DNA of 64,000 bases. It comes from Kaistella solincola. GTDB lineage: Bacteria > Bacteroidota > Bacteroidia > Flavobacteriales > Weeksellaceae. The first letter of the stretch is position 1. Each line of letters starts with the position of its first letter. Where the stretch lies: assembly GCF_000812875.1 (NCBI RefSeq), contig NZ_JSYK01000001.1, positions 62,001 to 126,000 of the forward strand, read 5' to 3'. Positions 60,493-64,000 of the stretch are shown here, one piece after another. The notes below the pieces were generated by a model. That model saw only the letters and a list, made by a program, of their open reading frames with translations, was not told the DNA's origin and did not search any database. The translations under genes were made by a program, and so were the position numbers.

Positions 60493-61233
60493 TTATTTTT
60501 TAGGACTCGTACTAGATGTTGACGCTGGTGTTGCAGTGTCGCCCGCAGCAGGTGTTGCAGCACCGGCAGAAGGCGCGGCAGAAGCAGTTGCAGGCGTGGC
60601 ACTTGTACCACCTTTGAAGGCATTCATCACGTAAAGGGAAACTCTCCAACGGTCACCAGGTTTCAGCTGACCCGCATATGATCCCATGGCATTTCTACCA
60701 TTTGTTAAGACATAGTGCACAGAACCTACGGTAAGTTCCCGGTCTGCATATTTCGGAACACCCAGATACGCACCACTTTCTACGATTGGTCCCTGACCGT
60801 CACCAGCTACGCCGTGACAAGCAGCACAGGTTTGATCGTATAAAATTTTGCCCCTTTTGATGTCTTTTTCTTGGTTTGCAGCATCTAACGGTGAAGTTGT
60901 TAGCATTTTGGACTCGTCGTAACCCGCATTGTATTCATCTGGAGTCATTGCTTTGTTAGCAGCCTGATCGGCAATACCTTCTTCGTTTTGCGCTACGGTT
61001 CCGTTTACAGAACCAAGGCCAGTACCTCCGTTATTTTTTACAAAAGCAGGAATCTGGTTGTCATGATCTGAATAAGCATCTTCAGCCTTCATCAAAGGAT
61101 CATAGGCAACAGGAAAATACATGTCCGGAAAATAAACCAAAGGCGGATTTGCGTCGCTGCAAGAACTTAAGCTAATTGCGGCGAATCCTAAGATTGCTGT
61201 AACTTTAATTATATTCTTTGTCATCTTAAGCAT
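60493..61233 (-). CDS. actE: Alternative complex III monoheme cytochrome c lipoprotein ActE
   Basis: This 246-residue periplasmic cytochrome has lipobox SLSSC (Cys near 25) and one heme site CAACH at residues 136-140. A short GQGPIVESGAYLGVPKY region and a C-terminal methionine-ligand segment (NAMGSYAGQL) follow. The last 35-40 residues are an Ala/Pro/Ser/Thr-rich flexible tail. The start at 61233 overlaps actD by 8 nt; a second ATG at 61224 is equally possible. It passes electrons from the complex to downstream acceptors. Confidence 0.92.
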   Translation of the reverse strand: MLKMTKNIIKVTAILGFAAISLSSCSDANPPLVYFPDMYFPVAYDPLMKAEDAYSDHDNQIPAFVKNNGGTGLGSVNGTVAQNEEGIADQAANKAMTPDEYNAGYDESKMLTTSPLDAANQEKDIKRGKILYDQTCAACHGVAGDGQGPIVESGAYLGVPKYADRELTVGSVHYVLTNGRNAMGSYAGQLKPGDRWRVSLYVMNAFKGGTSATPATASAAPSAGAATPAAGDTATPASTSSTSPKK

Positions 61234-61747
61234 CTTTTACAGTTATTTCTTCAACCCCGGTATCAATCAAAATCTGTTTTACTGCATCTACGTTATCTGT
61301 AACAAATTCCATCATAAACTTATCATCGGTTGTACGTGGATCCGGGTTTTGTGGTGGACATCCCGGATACATTTTGTTTCTGAACAAAAAGGTAAGAGAC
61401 ATCATGTGTGCTGCACAGAAAACCATTAATTCAAACATTGGAACCACAAACGCCGGCATATTTTCTCCCCAGGTAAATGAAGGTTTTCCACCAATATTCA
61501 TTGGCCAGTCATGGTTCATGGTATACCAGGTAACCAAAGTACCAATTGTTAAACCGTATACTGCGTAAAGAAATGCAGCATCAGAGATTCTTGTTTTTCT
61601 TAAACCTAAAGCCTTATCCAGCCCGTGTACAGGGAATGGTGTGTAGACTTCTGCAATCGCGATACCTTTATCGTTGAAAGCTTTTACACCTTCCAATAAA
61701 TCATCGTCGTCGGCATACATGCCGTATATTCTTTTAGTGGTGCTCAT
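61226..61747 (-). CDS. actD: Alternative complex III membrane subunit ActD (DUF3341)
   Basis: This 173-residue DUF3341 protein has a cytosolic alpha/beta domain (KRIYGMYADDDDLLEGVKAF) and two membrane helices (about residues 60-80 and 100-125). It carries TPFPVHGLDKALGLRKTR and a CPPQNPDPRTTDDKFM tail. The frame runs ten residues further up (61777) into actC, but MSTTKRIYG at 61747 is the expected start. It overlaps the end of actC by 14 nt. Confidence 0.92.
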   Translation of the reverse strand: MSTTKRIYGMYADDDDLLEGVKAFNDKGIAIAEVYTPFPVHGLDKALGLRKTRISDAAFLYAVYGLTIGTLVTWYTMNHDWPMNIGGKPSFTWGENMPAFVVPMFELMVFCAAHMMSLTFLFRNKMYPGCPPQNPDPRTTDDKFMMEFVTDNVDAVKQILIDTGVEEITVKDA

Positions 61748-63134
61748 CTTCTTCTTCTTTAGCTTTATAAGTTTCACCTGATATCTTCAAGATGGTCTTC
61801 AATTCTGCCTGTGCGATTACCGGGAAGGTTCTGGCGTACAACAAGAATAAAACTCCGAAGAAACCAATTGTTCCTAAATAGACGCCGACATCAATAATTG
61901 AAGGTTTAAACATGGTCCAGGAACTCGGTAAATAATCTCTGGAAATATTGATGACGATAATGTCAAATCTTTCAAACCACATCCCAATATTGATTACCAA
62001 AGCGATAATAAATGTCGCGAAAATGTTTGTTCTGATTTTCTTGAACCAGAATAAAGCTGGAATTACCAAGTTACAGATGATCAATGCCCAGAACGCCCAC
62101 CAGTAAGGTCCGGTTGCCGCCCCTGGTGAAAGGTAGGTGAAATCCTCATATCTTGATCCGGAATACCATGCGATAAAATATTCAGTAGCATAAGCTACAG
62201 TTACCATACCACCTGTTACTATAATTACAATGTTCATAATCTCGATATGATACATGGTAATATAATCTTCTAAGTGTGCTACTTTTCTAGCTACTAATAG
62301 AAGCGTCTGTACCATTGCGAAGCCTGAGAAAATTGCTCCCGCAACGAAATATGGCGGATAAATGGTGGAGTGCCAACCTTTAATTACGGACGTAGCAAAG
62401 TCAAAGGATACCGTGGTGTGTACCGAGAATACAAGTGGAGTTGCCAATCCTGCCAATACCAAAGATAATTCTTCGAAACGCTGCCAGTGTTTTGCTTTTC
62501 CACCCCATCCGAAGGACAGGAAGGTATAAATTCTTTTGGTCCACGGAGTTTTTGCACGGTCTCTGATCATCGCAAAATCCGGAATCAACCCCATAAACCA
62601 GAAAACTGTGGATACGGAGAAATAAGTAGAAATTGCAAATACGTCCCAAAGTAGTGGCGAGTTAAAGTTGGTCCAAAGTGAACCGAATTGGTTTGGTAAA
62701 GGGAAAACCCAATATCCTACCCAAACTCTACCCATGTGAATTACCGGGAAGATCGCTGCCTGAACTACCGCGAAAATCGTCATCGCTTCCGCAGAACGGT
62801 TTACAGACATTCTCCATCTTTGTCTAAATAATAAAAGTACAGCAGAAATAAGTGTTCCTGCGTGACCGATACCTACCCACCATACAAAGTTGGTAATATC
62901 CCAGCCCCAGTTATTGGTTCGGTTAAGGCCCCAAGCACCAATACCGGTACCGATGGTGTACGCAATACAACCAAATCCGTAGACGAAAAGGGCTAATGCG
63001 ATCCAAAAAGAAACCCACCATAACTTCCCTGCTCTTTCTTCTATAGGTCTGGCGATATCTTCTGAGATATCGTGATAAGTCTTGTGACCAATAATTAAAG
63101 GTTCCCTTATCGGAGCTTCGTAATGTCCTGACAT
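61734..63134 (-). CDS. actC: Alternative complex III NrfD-like membrane subunit ActC
   Basis: This 466-residue protein has 10 predicted helices and is related to NrfD/PsrC quinone-binding subunits. It contains GINVIxxHAGTLISA-like GIGHAGTLISAVLLLFRQ, IHMGRVWVGYWVFPLPNQ, PHTTVSFDFA-like VHTTVSFDFATSVIKGWHST in part, and a long hydrophilic start (APIREPLIIGHKTYHDI). It takes electrons from menaquinol and passes them to the Fe-S subunit ActB. The gap to actB is 18 nt. Confidence 0.95.
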   Translation of the reverse strand: MSGHYEAPIREPLIIGHKTYHDISEDIARPIEERAGKLWWVSFWIALALFVYGFGCIAYTIGTGIGAWGLNRTNNWGWDITNFVWWVGIGHAGTLISAVLLLFRQRWRMSVNRSAEAMTIFAVVQAAIFPVIHMGRVWVGYWVFPLPNQFGSLWTNFNSPLLWDVFAISTYFSVSTVFWFMGLIPDFAMIRDRAKTPWTKRIYTFLSFGWGGKAKHWQRFEELSLVLAGLATPLVFSVHTTVSFDFATSVIKGWHSTIYPPYFVAGAIFSGFAMVQTLLLVARKVAHLEDYITMYHIEIMNIVIIVTGGMVTVAYATEYFIAWYSGSRYEDFTYLSPGAATGPYWWAFWALIICNLVIPALFWFKKIRTNIFATFIIALVINIGMWFERFDIIVINISRDYLPSSWTMFKPSIIDVGVYLGTIGFFGVLFLLYARTFPVIAQAELKTILKISGETYKAKEEEDEHH

Positions 63135-63152
63135 TTTTTACCTATTTATTAT

Positions 63153-64000
63153 TTAAACATTATTTTCTTTTCTATTTCTCACTTTGGTGTGGTAGAATAC
63201 ATTGGGTTTAGTCCCAATTTCTTCCAGCAAAGTATACTTCCTGTTGGTGCTGAATAATTTGCGAACTTCAGAGTTCTTATCATTCATATCACCAAATGTA
63301 TAGGCACCAGTCGGACAGGCGTTTGAACAGGCAGTAGAGAACTCACCATCTTTTACAGTTCTGCCTTCTTTTTTAGCTTCAAGAATTACGTTCTGTGTTT
63401 TTTGAATACACATTGAACATTTTTCCATTACCCCTCTTGTTCTTACAACAACATCAGGGTTAAGAACCATTCTGCCTAAATCATTGTTTTGATTGAAGTC
63501 GAATTTATCATTAAGGTTATAAGTAAACCAATTGAAACGTCTAACTTTATAAGGGCAGTTGTTCGCACAGTATCTTGTACCGATACATCTGTTGTAAGCC
63601 ATCTGGTTCTGACCTTGCTTACCGTGAGAAGTAGCAGCTACCGGACAAACCGTTTCACATGGTGCGTGGTTACAGTGCTGGCACATCACCGGCTGGAAGA
63701 TCACATCCGGATTTTCTGCCGGGTGATTAAGTATTCCACTTTCTTTATCCATGAAGTGACCATACATTCCCGGAACATTAAGGTCCGCGGTAATTGCTTC
63801 TTCCTGAGAAAGTTTACTGTCTTTGTTGGTATCAACATCAGCAGGAATATCTGTAGTATAGTAACGGTCAATTCTTAACCAGAACATATCACGGGACATT
63901 CTTACTTCATCTTTACCAACAACCGGAACGTTGTTTTCTGCCTGACAAGCTACAACGCAGGCGCCACATCCGATACATGAGTTAAGGTCAACTGACAAAT
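63153..64000 (-). CDS. actB: Alternative complex III iron-sulfur subunit ActB, C-terminal part (truncated by window end)
   Basis: The visible 282 codons hold the four-cluster ferredoxin domain. The four cysteine groups are CIGCGACVVACQAEN, CQHCNHAPCETVCP, CIGTRYCANNCPYKVRRFN and CSMCIQKTQ with CSNACPTGAY. A linker between clusters contains an EF-hand-like acidic loop, DVDTNKDSKLSQEEA, that may bind calcium. In Bacteroidetes ActB the ferredoxin part follows a large molybdopterin-enzyme-like domain, which lies beyond the edge. The frame is open to the edge, so the start is not in this window. Fe-S transfer within the respiratory complex is firm. Confidence 0.93.
   Translation of the reverse strand, partial: LSVDLNSCIGCGACVVACQAENNVPVVGKDEVRMSRDMFWLRIDRYYTTDIPADVDTNKDSKLSQEEAITADLNVPGMYGHFMDKESGILNHPAENPDVIFQPVMCQHCNHAPCETVCPVAATSHGKQGQNQMAYNRCIGTRYCANNCPYKVRRFNWFTYNLNDKFDFNQNNDLGRMVLNPDVVVRTRGVMEKCSMCIQKTQNVILEAKKEGRTVKDGEFSTACSNACPTGAYTFGDMNDKNSEVRKLFSTNRKYTLLEEIGTKPNVFYHTKVRNRKENNV

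Noticed and set aside
60480-60623. 48-residue N-terminal extension of actF
   Set aside because: It is an in-frame read through the low-complexity end of actE, rich in Leu, Gln and Arg, and not like ActF. The ATG at 60479 fits the family start.
1-64000. tRNA, rRNA, insertion sequence or prophage genes
   Set aside because: No cloverleaf, rRNA core, transposase, integrase or phage structural motif was recognised on either strand.

Overview
The window is chromosomal DNA of a flavobacterium, most likely a Chryseobacterium/Kaistella-type member of the Weeksellaceae. This rests on flavobacterial -7 promoter boxes (TAnnTTTG) in front of many genes, A-rich translation starts instead of Shine-Dalgarno sites, alternative complex III, exosortase XrtF, DUF6702/DUF6146/DUF4293/DUF5689 proteins, TonB-dependent receptors and Bacteroidetes-type FabI. 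G+C is moderate to low. I see no rRNA, tRNA, CRISPR array, insertion sequence, integrase or prophage: this is core chromosome with small accessory modules. The genes cut by the edges are a GH3-family protein (left) and the ActB subunit of alternative complex III (right).

Layout. 1-8.5 kb: GH3 protein, divergent SMR and MFS exporters, dnaB-rnhA, a nitroreductase, and nadB and nadC (de novo NAD synthesis) separated by a repeat array. 8.7-13.9 kb: an orphan TonB-dependent receptor, a small membrane protein, asd, and a CDF metal transporter. 13.8-18.3 kb: exosortase XrtF and its partner on the minus strand; divergently, a tight operon of an AmgK-like sugar kinase, a free-standing RapZ C-terminal domain, a MurU-like nucleotidyltransferase, a LOG-family hydrolase and a DUF6702 protein. 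It looks like a cell-wall sugar salvage module with a built-in sensor. 18.4-22.6 kb (minus): Rrf2/NsrR-like regulator, Ric/ScdA repair protein with a duplicated N-terminal DUF2249 domain, DUF1858/DUF2249 protein, oxidase-like membrane protein and DUF59 protein, read as a nitrosative-stress operon. 23-28.7 kb: TonB receptor and DUF5689 lipoprotein, divergent from a secreted endonuclease/phosphatase, a probable nucleic-acid or phosphate scavenging module.

28.7-37.5 kb: DUF6146 lipoprotein, superoxide dismutase, rho with a long disordered N/Q-rich insert, DUF4293, an MsbA-like ABC exporter, and mutS divergent from a TrmH-type methyltransferase. 37.6-43.9 kb (minus): GbsR/MarR-type regulator and a complete RND efflux operon. 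44-53.8 kb: SUI1-like factor, nucleoside phosphorylase, tag, two small stress-type proteins, fabI, M28 peptidase with threonine aldolase, DtxR/MntR regulator, pruA, and a zinc metallopeptidase. 53.9-59.1 kb (minus): a GT39/GT2 glycosylation pair, ribH, a TPR membrane protein, apt, and a lipoprotein. 59.1-64 kb (minus): actB-C-D-E-F of alternative complex III.

Three cross-cutting observations stand out. First, at least six genes have a -7 promoter box ending exactly 4 nt before the start codon, and three more end 5-6 nt before it, implying leaderless or near-leaderless mRNAs. Second, two AT-rich mosaic repeats recur in intergenic regions in composite tandem units. Third, several promoters are embedded in clear palindromes (mutS/trmH, the mntR-like gene, the efflux regulator, the Rrf2 gene). 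I did not find a wholly alien system. The kinase/RapZ-C/nucleotidyltransferase operon and the Ric protein with tandem DUF2249 are the most unusual protein-level findings.
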